DNA from: an uncultured Bacteroidales bacterium | Lineage (GTDB): Bacteria > Bacteroidota > Bacteroidia > Bacteroidales > UBA932 | Assembly: GCA_944326355.1 (NCBI GenBank) | Contig: CALVDO010000010.1 | Span: forward strand, 1 to 64,000 | Direction of reading: 5' to 3' | Length of the DNA stretch: 64,000 bases | In this document: positions 33,163-43,548 of the stretch, in pieces | Layout of the letters: each line of letters opens with the position of its first letter | Numbering within the stretch: the stretch's first letter is position 1 | Made by a program: the position numbers and the translations under genes | The notes under the pieces: model-generated | What the model was told of the DNA's origin: nothing | What the model saw: only the letters and a program-made list of their open reading frames with translations | Databases searched by the model: none

Positions 33163-34107
33163 ATGTCAACAGATAAAGACATAGAGCGACAGATATTGCG
33201 GGCATCGTATGTCAGTATTGCCGGCAACGGGGTACTTTCCGTCGCCAAACTGGTCGCGGGATTCATCAGCGGCAGCTTTGCGGTCATCAGTGACGGAATT
33301 GACTCGGCTTCTGACGTGGCGGTGTCCGCCGTAATGGCCGTCACGGCAAAGATAATGGGCAAGAAGCCCAATGACAGGTATGTCTATGGCTATGCCAAGG
33401 CAGAATCAATCGCAACCAAGATATTGTCGATGGTCATCTTCTTTGTCGGGGCACAGATGTTCATCTCCGCCATAAGGCAGTTCTTCTCCGACGAGCCGAG
33501 GGTGATGCCGGAAATCATAGCCGTATATGTCACGGTATTTTCCATAGTATGCAAGCTTCTGCTGTCCCTCTATCAGACCTGGATGGGCAAGAAGACGGGG
33601 TCCTCCATGCTCGCCGCCAACGGCATCAACATGAGGAATGACGTGATAATTTCGCTGAGTGTCCTTGCCGGCCTGTTCTTCACCTTCGTACTCGGGATGC
33701 CGATATTCGACTCCATCACCGCCATTCTCGTAAGCTGTTTCATAATACGCTCTGCCATAGGAATCTTCATGGATTCCAACGTGGAGCTTATGGACGGGGT
33801 CAAAGATGTCTCCGTCTATCAAAAGATATTCGAGGCCATTGACCGGGTGGAAGGAGTAAGCAATCCGCACCGGGTGCGCTCCCGCAGCATCGGAGGGAAA
33901 TACATGATTACCCTCGATGTGGAAGCGGACGGAAGCATGACCCTGTCACAGGCGCACACCCTTGCCAGCAGGGTTGAACAGAACATCAGGGAAAATATCC
34001 CGGAGGTCTATGACATCGTTGTCCATGTGGAGCCCATCGGCACCTGTCCGGAAGAAATCTTCGGAGTCAAGGAGAATTCTCTCAAGAAAAACAGCCGCAT
34101 CAAATGA
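33163..34107 (+). CDS. Cation diffusion facilitator (CDF) metal exporter
   Basis: Inner-membrane divalent metal/proton antiporter, 314 aa. Six helices lie within about 12-210. The first metal-site motif is SDGIDSASD (about 44-52, Asp residues in TM2) and the second is ANGINMRNDVIIS (about 150-162, in place of HxxxD). The cytoplasmic ferredoxin-like domain (about 215-305) has YMITLDVEADGSMTLSQAH and VHVEP. The first His of the TM5 HxxxD motif is replaced by Asn, which could change metal preference (Zn-type sites use His). It lies 6 bp before the next gene. Confidence 0.88.
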   Translation: MSTDKDIERQILRASYVSIAGNGVLSVAKLVAGFISGSFAVISDGIDSASDVAVSAVMAVTAKIMGKKPNDRYVYGYAKAESIATKILSMVIFFVGAQMFISAIRQFFSDEPRVMPEIIAVYVTVFSIVCKLLLSLYQTWMGKKTGSSMLAANGINMRNDVIISLSVLAGLFFTFVLGMPIFDSITAILVSCFIIRSAIGIFMDSNVELMDGVKDVSVYQKIFEAIDRVEGVSNPHRVRSRSIGGKYMITLDVEADGSMTLSQAHTLASRVEQNIRENIPEVYDIVVHVEPIGTCPEEIFGVKENSLKKNSRIK

Positions 34108-34113
34108 ATCGCC

Positions 34114-37095
34114 ATGAACACAATCGAACCGGTAAATCTGAAGGAACTGAACCACACTGACTATGAATCCCTGATAAAAGTCAGGATCAGGAAGATACTG
34201 ATGATATGCAGCAATTATGACGCATTCATCCTCGAAGAAGACGGACAGATAGACAGCCAGATATACAGGGAGTATATCGAGCTGAACCTGACTAATCCGC
34301 CACAGTTCGTGTGGGTGACGACAGCGGCCGGGGCACGAGAAATGATTGACCGTGACCCGGGGATCGACATGGTCATCTGCATGTATAATGTCGGGGACAG
34401 GGACGTGTTTCCGTTCGCCGGATATCTCAAGTCCACAGGCCGCGACATCCCGTTCGTGCTCCTGACGCATTTCTCCAAGGAGATATACAGGCGGCTCTCT
34501 ATGCAGGACACCTCGTGTGTCGACATGATTTTCAGCTGGCACGGCAACGCCGACCTCATTGTGGCGATAATCAAGCTGTTCGAGGATCAGGCCAACGCGG
34601 ACGTCGACATACTTCAGATCGGCGTGCAGGCCATCCTGCTCGTGGAAGACTCCGTACGCTACTATTCCACATATCTGCCGGAACTCTACCGCATGGTGCT
34701 GCTGCAGAGCGCCGAGTTTCTGAAGGAGACTCTCAACGACCAGCAGAGGAAGGCGCGCAAGAGATCCAGACCGAAGATCCTGCTTGCAACCAATTACGGG
34801 GACGCTACAGCTCTCTATCAGAAATACAAGACAAACATCCTCGGCGTGATCTCCGACGTTGGGTTCGTCCTGCACCGCAACGATCCGCCTGAGACGGAAA
34901 AGGCTGACGCGGGCATCGACCTTGTGAAGATGATAAAGGAGGACGACCCGTATATGCCCGTCCTGCTCCAGTCTTCGCAGGAAAGCATCGCGGAGGTCGC
35001 GAAGGAGCTCGGCGTGGGCTTTCTGCGCAAATATTCAAAGACGCTGATGATCCAGCTCTCCGAATACATGAAGGAGGAATTTGCCTTCGGAGACTTCGTG
35101 TTCCGGGACAAGGACAGGACAGAATATGGCAGAGCCGCCAATCTCAAGGAGCTCGAACACTGCATCAGGGAGATCCCGGATCAAGTGCTGCTGCACAACA
35201 CGTCGCGGAACATGCTCTCAAAATGGTTCTACGCAAGGGGGCTCTTTACTCTCGCCGGACGCTTCAGAAAGGTGCAGGACAGCCATTTCGCCAGCACGGA
35301 CGAGCTCAGAGCCTATGTCACGCAGGAAATACATGACTACCACGCGCTTACCGGAAGAGGCATCATAGCCCACTTCGACAAGGACACCTACGAGAAATAC
35401 ATCTGGTTCTCCCGTGCAGGCGAAGGCTCGCTCGGGGGTAAGGCTCGCGGGCTGGCTTTTCTCAACAGCCTGATACTCAAATATCACCTTACCGACAAAT
35501 ATCCGGGGATAAAGGTGTCGATACCTCGGACCATAGTGGTGGCGACCGACTATTTCGACCAGTTCATACTCGAGAACGGCCTGCAGTATGTGATAGACTC
35601 TGACGTGTCGGATGACGAGATTCTGTCGGAATTTGTCGCCTCGAGGCTTCCGGAACAGCTTGTAGAGGAGCTCAAGGTGTTCATTTCCACAGTCAGGAGC
35701 CCTCTCGCGGTAAGGTCGAGCTCCAAGCTGGAGGACAGCAACTATCAGCCGTTCGCAGGCGTCTACTCCACTTACATGGTGCCTCTGACGGAAAACATGG
35801 ACCAGATGGTCCGAATGCTCGGGAAAGCCATCAAAAGCGTTTATGCGTCTGTCTTCTTCAACGGCAGCAGGACTTATATCCAGACAACAGGCAATCTCCT
35901 CAGCGAAGAGAAGATGGCCGTGGTCATCCAGAGCATCTGCGGCACAGAGTACGACGGTCTGTATTATCCGATGCTCTCAGGAGTGGCACGATCGGTCAAT
36001 TTCTATCCTATAGGCAACGAGAAGCCTGAGGACGGCATAGTCAATCTCGCCTTCGGGCTCGGGAAGACTGTCGTCGACGGAGGAAGCACTCTCCGCTTCA
36101 GCCCGAAATATCCGAAGAAGATACTCCAGCTCTCCGACCCGAAGCTCGCCATGCGGGACACACAGAAGACCATGTACGCTCTGGATCTGAGGCCAGGAGC
36201 ATTCAAGATTTCCAGAAACGACGGCATCAATCTCACCAGAGAGCCTGTGGCAGAGATGCTGAAGAGCTTTGCATATCCGGAGCTCGTGGCCTCCACCTTC
36301 AGCATCGCCGACAACAGGATAGTGCCGGGGACTGCCGTGCAGGGTCCGAGAATCATCTCTTTCGACTCGATACTGAGATACGGCCGCTTCCCTCTGGCAA
36401 AGGTCATCTCTGATCTGCTTGAGATATGCAGAAACGAGCTGATGAGCGATGTGGAAATGGAATTCGCGGCTGACGTCATACCTGAGTCAGGAGGAAAATC
36501 ATGTGTACTCAAGCTGTTGCAAATCAGACCAATAAGCGAATATCTCGACGACAAGGCAACGAGCATTGAGCAAGTTGCGGCCGAGATTGGCACGACTCTC
36601 GTGACCTCGGAGAAGGCGCTCGGCTCGGGGAGAATCACGGGAATGAAACGCATCATGTACATAAGTCCTTCGGCCTTCGACAGTTCAAAGACAAGGGAAA
36701 TGAAGGCTGAGGTGGCGCGCTTCAACTCCATGATGAAGGATGAAGGCGTAGGCTACATGCTCATCGGCCCGGGCAGATGGGGCTCATCCGATCCGTGGCT
36801 GGGAGTACCTGTCGCTTGGGACGAAATCTCCGAGGCCAAGCTGATAGTCGAATGCGGCATCCCGGGCTATCAGATTGAGCCGAGTCAGGGCACCCACTTC
36901 TTCCAGAACATCACCTCTCTCGGAGTGGGCTATCTCACCGTCAACACTGTAATCCGCAGCGGAAGCCTTGACGCTGAGGCTGTCGAGGCTCTTCCATGCG
37001 TCGCCGCCGGAGAGTATGTCAAGATACTTGAAGCCCCGTCCGAGATCATCGCATTCATCGACCGGTCATCGAACAGGGCCATAGCAGGTTACTGA
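34114..37095 (+). CDS. Receiver-domain / PEP-synthase N-domain hybrid protein
   Basis: 993 aa, cytoplasmic. Residues about 22-155 look like a decayed response-regulator receiver (no Asp at the acceptor site). About 219-320 is a second receiver with D248 in GVISDVG, plus LLQSS and the conserved Lys in FLRKYS. From about 436 (GSLGGKARGLAFL) it is the ATP-grasp nucleotide-binding domain of PEP synthase/PPDK, with RSSSKLEDSNYQPFAGVYSTYM (534-555) and QIRPISEYL. The phosphohistidine swivel domain and the PEP/pyruvate barrel of true PpsA are absent. A special C-terminal part (about 840-993) has GPGRWGSSDPWLGVPVAW. It is not a working PEP synthase alone. It may be a nucleotide-dependent sensor or phosphotransfer regulator. 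Confidence 0.78.
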   Translation: MNTIEPVNLKELNHTDYESLIKVRIRKILMICSNYDAFILEEDGQIDSQIYREYIELNLTNPPQFVWVTTAAGAREMIDRDPGIDMVICMYNVGDRDVFPFAGYLKSTGRDIPFVLLTHFSKEIYRRLSMQDTSCVDMIFSWHGNADLIVAIIKLFEDQANADVDILQIGVQAILLVEDSVRYYSTYLPELYRMVLLQSAEFLKETLNDQQRKARKRSRPKILLATNYGDATALYQKYKTNILGVISDVGFVLHRNDPPETEKADAGIDLVKMIKEDDPYMPVLLQSSQESIAEVAKELGVGFLRKYSKTLMIQLSEYMKEEFAFGDFVFRDKDRTEYGRAANLKELEHCIREIPDQVLLHNTSRNMLSKWFYARGLFTLAGRFRKVQDSHFASTDELRAYVTQEIHDYHALTGRGIIAHFDKDTYEKYIWFSRAGEGSLGGKARGLAFLNSLILKYHLTDKYPGIKVSIPRTIVVATDYFDQFILENGLQYVIDSDVSDDEILSEFVASRLPEQLVEELKVFISTVRSPLAVRSSSKLEDSNYQPFAGVYSTYMVPLTENMDQMVRMLGKAIKSVYASVFFNGSRTYIQTTGNLLSEEKMAVVIQSICGTEYDGLYYPMLSGVARSVNFYPIGNEKPEDGIVNLAFGLGKTVVDGGSTLRFSPKYPKKILQLSDPKLAMRDTQKTMYALDLRPGAFKISRNDGINLTREPVAEMLKSFAYPELVASTFSIADNRIVPGTAVQGPRIISFDSILRYGRFPLAKVISDLLEICRNELMSDVEMEFAADVIPESGGKSCVLKLLQIRPISEYLDDKATSIEQVAAEIGTTLVTSEKALGSGRITGMKRIMYISPSAFDSSKTREMKAEVARFNSMMKDEGVGYMLIGPGRWGSSDPWLGVPVAWDEISEAKLIVECGIPGYQIEPSQGTHFFQNITSLGVGYLTVNTVIRSGSLDAEAVEALPCVAAGEYVKILEAPSEIIAFIDRSSNRAIAGY

Positions 37096-37145
37096 GACAT
37101 CGACTGACCAAGGCGGCACGACCGCAGAAAGCACAGACGGCCGTG

Positions 37146-38993
37146 TCAGTCCTCGGAATCGAGTTCGTTGTCGGGACAGAGCCGTAACACCACCCCGTCC
37201 ATCGCCGGAACATGTATTCTAAGGGTTCTGTCGGGATTGAGGCTTTCCGTAAACGGCATCCCGAGCCACTCAAAGGCGTGCTCAGGAATCCGTATCTTCA
37301 TGTCGGCGTCACGTCCGGAGAAGTTGGCCGCAATCAGAAGAGTCTCCTCCTCGTGGTCGCGCAGCCATACGAAGTGCCTGTCCTTGTCGAAGCCGTCTGA
37401 GCTGAAGTTGCAGTAGCACAGGTCGTATGTCGTACCCATCACTATAGCCGGATCCGTTGCGGCGAATCTCAGGATCGAGCTGAACCGGCTGAAGAAGCCG
37501 TCCGCCTCGGGAGTGCGATAGGATCCGTTCCGTATCATTTCCGAAAGGGTGCGCACGAAGGCGGGACTCCACCAGTCGAAGATGGTGGTGCGACCGTCCC
37601 TGCCGCTGAAGCCCTCCTCATCCATTCCTCTTTCTCCGACCTCTTCGCCGAAATATACCATGAACGGAGCGCGATTGAAATAAAGGGCCACATGAAGGGC
37701 GGCGAGGGAGTTCTTCGCATCCTTGCCGAAAAAGTCAGAGGCGAACCTCTGTTCATCGTGATTTTCAAGGAAATTCAGCATATACGGCTGTATGTCACCG
37801 AGATACTGCCAGTTTCTCGTTATCCCCGTCGCCGACTGCCACAGCTCAACCGGCATGCCGTTGTCGCTGACGTTCTTCTCCACGACAGAGCGCATCACGT
37901 CATAGAGCCCCGACTTGTCATAGAGATAGTCAAATCCCGCCTCCCTTATGTATTTACGGTAAAGATCCTTCTTATACACTTCCGCAATGAAGATCATGTC
38001 TGGAAACTCTTTCTTCATGCCGGAGATGAGCCATCTGAAGAACTCAGGAGGCACGAGCTCAACCATGTCGCAGCGGAAGCCGTCCACACCTTTGGCGGCC
38101 CAGAAGCGCACTATCGCACGCATCTTCTCCCAGGTCCCGTTCGGGGTGTCCCCATAATTTATCTTGATGGTCTCATACCAGTCGTTGACCGTCGGAGATG
38201 CGCTGTAGCAGTTGTTGCCGGTAGCCCTCGCCGGAGTCTCCCTATATGGAGTCAGCAGCTCGGCATACTGATGAAGAAATGCCGAATACCCGCTCTCCGT
38301 ACTTTCCTGCGCCTTGACCCTCGCCGCATTTACGAGCCACTGCGGCACTATCCTGTACTCCATCTCAAAATTCCGGGAGCGAAGGGCCTCGCATTCTTTC
38401 CTGAAATCGGCGTCGTCAGGGAGTTTAAGAGTCTCCCCCGGATAGTAGAAGAAATCGTTGTCCGCGCTCCAGTGTACGCCCGTGTCGTCCGTCTCGCCAA
38501 GAAGAGGCTCCCCTGCCGCCGTCCTCGACTGTCTCGAGATGCGGCCGTAGTCACGCGACACGTGGTTGGGAACGAAATCCATGATGACCTTCAGACCGGC
38601 CTTGTGCGTCCTCTCTATCAGCGCCTCGAACTCTTCCATCCTGTGCTCGGGATCATCTGCGAGATAGGGATTGACGTCATAGTAGTCCTCTATCGCATAA
38701 GGAGAACCGGCCTCTCCCTTGACGAACTGCGGATGTGACGGCACGCATCCCTGACTGCACGACTTGGTGGAATGCCTCAGGATACCCGTGTACCAGACAT
38801 GGGAACAGCCCAACCACTTGACATACTCAAGAGTCGGGCTGTCGATGTCGGAGAATTTCCCCGTGCCGTTGTCCTCAAGCGACCCTCTTCTGACGGGGCC
38901 GCCGGCCACAGCGCCGGCGTTGTCTCCAGAGGTCTTTGCCGCTCTGTCGCCCCAAAGGCGGGGCAGCATCTGATATATGATCATCTTCTCCAT
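37146..38993 (-). CDS. Cytoplasmic GH13 alpha-amylase-family enzyme
   Basis: 615 aa, no signal peptide, so it acts inside the cell on imported oligosaccharides or glycogen. GH13 motifs in order: MDFVPNHV (region I), DGFRCDMVE with the nucleophile Asp (II), FIAEVYKKD with the acid/base Glu (III) and FLENHDEQRFAS (IV). An N-terminal extension carries a Cys-containing loop (CSQGCVP). The C-terminal beta domain (about 520-610) is present. The substrate type (maltodextrin hydrolysis or transfer) cannot be decided. It lies upstream on the same strand as nothing close, and its end faces the end of the 993-aa gene. Confidence 0.88.
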   Translation of the reverse strand: MEKMIIYQMLPRLWGDRAAKTSGDNAGAVAGGPVRRGSLEDNGTGKFSDIDSPTLEYVKWLGCSHVWYTGILRHSTKSCSQGCVPSHPQFVKGEAGSPYAIEDYYDVNPYLADDPEHRMEEFEALIERTHKAGLKVIMDFVPNHVSRDYGRISRQSRTAAGEPLLGETDDTGVHWSADNDFFYYPGETLKLPDDADFRKECEALRSRNFEMEYRIVPQWLVNAARVKAQESTESGYSAFLHQYAELLTPYRETPARATGNNCYSASPTVNDWYETIKINYGDTPNGTWEKMRAIVRFWAAKGVDGFRCDMVELVPPEFFRWLISGMKKEFPDMIFIAEVYKKDLYRKYIREAGFDYLYDKSGLYDVMRSVVEKNVSDNGMPVELWQSATGITRNWQYLGDIQPYMLNFLENHDEQRFASDFFGKDAKNSLAALHVALYFNRAPFMVYFGEEVGERGMDEEGFSGRDGRTTIFDWWSPAFVRTLSEMIRNGSYRTPEADGFFSRFSSILRFAATDPAIVMGTTYDLCYCNFSSDGFDKDRHFVWLRDHEEETLLIAANFSGRDADMKIRIPEHAFEWLGMPFTESLNPDRTLRIHVPAMDGVVLRLCPDNELDSED

Positions 38994-39095
38994 AATGGCT
39001 CAAATTTACAGCGCCCCGTTTTCCTGCATTTTCAATGCCAAACAGATGTCCGTCCCGACTTTTCTTCTATACCTTCAGCCTTCCCGGCATAAAGA

Positions 39096-39146
39096 CGGCT
39101 CCCGGACCTGTCCATGACCGGCAGTCATCAACAGGTGCGGGAGCCG
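39096..39146 (-). terminator. Long hairpin after the phosphofructokinase gene
   Basis: A 16-bp stem with one mismatch is formed by CGGCTCCCGGACCTGT (39096-39111) and ACAGGTGCGGGAGCCG (39131-39146). The loop contains a second small ATGAC/GTCAT stem. It lies 26 bp past the pfp stop on the minus strand, in the 178-bp gap before the GH13 gene. No strong T tract follows, so termination may be partial. Confidence 0.7.
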
Positions 39147-39171
39147 CGTCAGTCTTTGTGAAAGATGCCGG

Positions 39172-40407
39172 CTACCAGTTCAGGATCTTCCTGAAGTCGT
39201 ATTTCTCCGGATCGCTCACATATTCCCTGGCGGCCTCATAGTCCGCCTCAGTCACATAGTGGGCTATGTAATTGTAGTAGTTCTGGGCAGTGCCGGAGTT
39301 GATGTCCACCACTCTCGGCGGAATCTTTCCGGTCTGCGGGTCCTGGAGGTCGGCCAGATACAGCGGAGAGACATTGCCGTATGCGTCCACATAGACCATG
39401 CATCCCGTCTTCCCCTCGCTGAAGAGCTGGTACACGCCCATGGCGAGCTCTGTACAGTATGTGAGATCGTATGCGACTGGGTCCTGGCAGCGCACGTCAT
39501 ATCCTATCTCCACCGGACGGCTCTTGACCTTCAGGCCGATCTTCTTGAACTCCTTTTCGAGGAGGTCGTTGAAGAGGACGGCCTTGGAAATCTTGCCGAG
39601 CTCAGGGTGGCCGTGCTCGTCATAAGTGAAGTGGATTCCGGCCTCAGCGGCTTCCTTTGCCACCCCGGCATCGTGGAAAAGGCCCTCGGCAGCGACGATA
39701 GTGCCGTAGTTGACGCCCATGATCTTTCTCTTGAGAATCGCGGACAGCGAAAGCCTGATGATTTTCTCGAGAGTCATAGGAGTCTTGTTGAACATCTCCG
39801 GGATGATGGTCATCGGGCAGTGCGTGGCCTCTCCTATTCCGAGTGCGAGACTTCCGCATGTGCGTCCCATGGCGGAGATGATGAGCCAGTTGCCCGAAGT
39901 GCGGGCATCCTCATAGATTGTCCTCGCGAGATGCGCTCCCTCGTTCTTTGCCGAATTGTAGCCGAAGGTAGGCGTGTTGTTCGGAAGAGGAAGATCGTTG
40001 TCTATTGTCTTCGGACAGTGGATGTTGGCTATATGGTAATTTTTGGCGGCGAGGAACTTGGAGATCCTGTTCGCAGTGGAGGCGGTGTCATCGCCTCCGA
40101 TAGTCACGAGAAGCTTTATGTTGTTCTCGGTGAAGAGGTTGAGATTGAAGTTCTCCTCGAAGTCCCTGTCAGTCGGTTTGAACCTGCTCATCTCGAGATA
40201 TGAGCCGCCTCTGTTGAAGTAACGGTCGGCCTTGAAGAAGTCGATATCCTCAGTGCGTGGAGCGGAACTGAAGAGGCCTGAATAGCCGCCATGAAGTCCG
40301 ATTACTCTGTAACCTTTTGAAAGGAAAGTTTTTGCTACACTCATGGATACGGAATTCATGCCTGGGGCAGGACCGCCTCCGCAAAGAATGATGACTGCGT
40401 CTTTCAT
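39172..40407 (-). CDS. pfp: Pyrophosphate-dependent 6-phosphofructokinase
   Basis: Glycolysis/gluconeogenesis enzyme using PPi rather than ATP, 411 aa. The key site GGDD (104-107) has Asp where ATP enzymes have Gly, and PKTIDND (132-138) has Lys where ATP enzymes have Gly; both mark PPi use. The substrate motif GYNSAKNEGAH and MGRTCG are present. The reaction is reversible: fructose-6-P + PPi to fructose-1,6-bisP + Pi. It has a -7 box divergent from that of ligA. Single gene, ended by a hairpin at 39096-39146. Confidence 0.9.
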   Translation of the reverse strand: MKDAVIILCGGGPAPGMNSVSMSVAKTFLSKGYRVIGLHGGYSGLFSSAPRTEDIDFFKADRYFNRGGSYLEMSRFKPTDRDFEENFNLNLFTENNIKLLVTIGGDDTASTANRISKFLAAKNYHIANIHCPKTIDNDLPLPNNTPTFGYNSAKNEGAHLARTIYEDARTSGNWLIISAMGRTCGSLALGIGEATHCPMTIIPEMFNKTPMTLEKIIRLSLSAILKRKIMGVNYGTIVAAEGLFHDAGVAKEAAEAGIHFTYDEHGHPELGKISKAVLFNDLLEKEFKKIGLKVKSRPVEIGYDVRCQDPVAYDLTYCTELAMGVYQLFSEGKTGCMVYVDAYGNVSPLYLADLQDPQTGKIPPRVVDINSGTAQNYYNYIAHYVTEADYEAAREYVSDPEKYDFRKILNW

Positions 40408-40435
40408 GTCAAATATGATTAAAAGTTTATCGGCG

Positions 40436-40443
40436 CAAATTTA
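40436..40443 (-). promoter_or_regulatory. -7 promoter box (TAAATTTG) of pfp
   Basis: TAnnTTTG match on the minus strand, 29 nt before ATG 40407. It is divergent from the ligA box 45 bp away. Confidence 0.5.
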
Positions 40444-40487
40444 TCCAATTTCAGGAGAAATTCGGCAGGTTTGAGCGAAAAAATCGT

Positions 40488-40495
40488 TATTTTTG
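40488..40495 (+). promoter_or_regulatory. -7 promoter box (TATTTTTG) of ligA
   Basis: TAnnTTTG match 25 nt before ATG 40520. The nearest TTTG (40470-40473) is only 14 nt upstream, shorter than usual. Confidence 0.5.
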
Positions 40496-40498
40496 TAG

Positions 40499-42609
<2,111 letters not shown>

Positions 42610-42613
<4 letters not shown>

Positions 42614-43536
42614 GAAAGCCGAGCGACATACTGAAGCGCGTCAGACATTTCCTGAGCGAAGAGATCTGGATTCTCAATCCGGACGAGGTCTCGCGCGTCA
42701 AGGCCAAATTCATCAAATATGTCAAGGTACTGATAATCACCATAAAGACTTTTTCGGCCCAGAAGATCGGCTTTCAGGCTGTCGCCCTGAGCTTCTTCGG
42801 AACGATGTCCGTCGTTCCTTTCCTCGCGGTCACTTTCGTGGTGACGGGAGGTCTCGGTCTCGAGGACAGGCTGCGCCAGCTGCTGTACGACAATTTCAGC
42901 AACAGCCAGGAGACGGTCAACATGATCATGGGATTTGCGGACAACATCATAAACACGGCAATGTCAAGCGGAGTGGGGCTCGTCAGTTCCCTCCTTTTCC
43001 TCTGGGTCGTGATATGGATGATGATGTCCGTCGAACGGGTGTTCAACAACGTGTGGAAGGTACACAAGTCCAGAAACATCTTCAAGAGGCTGTCCTTCTA
43101 TCTTGTAGTGCTCTTCATCGCGCCGTTCATTCTCATGCTGTTCTTCTCTGGATCCATCTCATACACAAACCTCTTCAACAACATGGACTGGGGATTCCCC
43201 AATATGGAGGAGCTGAAGTCCTTTGTCGCATGGCTGCTCTTCTACGCCGTGGCGACGCTCACCTTCTCCGCCATGTACAAATTCATACCGAATTATAAGG
43301 TGAAATATGCCCATGCGTTCAAGGCGGCGGCGATTTCCGCCGTCGTGTTCACGCTGCTTCAGTACCTCTATCTCGAGACACAGCTCTTCGTGACGAGGCT
43401 CGACATGGTGTACGGAGCACTTGCGGCAATACCTCTGTTCATGTTCTGGCTGAACTTCGGATGGTTCATAATCCTGTTCGGAGCCGAACTCTCATACGCA
43501 TTCCAGAATGTGGACCATTACAACTTAGACGACTGA
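42610..43536 (+). CDS. YihY/BrkB-family inner-membrane protein
   Basis: 308 aa with six predicted helices over about 38-300. The first one follows KTFSAQKIGFQAVALSFFGTMSVVPFLAVTFVV, and later YFVALF-type helices include WLLFYAVATLTFSAMYKFIPNY, the family signature region (about 208-232). The last helix ends WFIILFGAELSYAFQN. The family was once called ribonuclease BN by error, and its function is not established. Start at ATG 42610, inside the tandem duplication; 12 bp before the RelA/SpoT gene. Confidence 0.9.
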
Positions 43537-43548
43537 AAACTGTTTATC

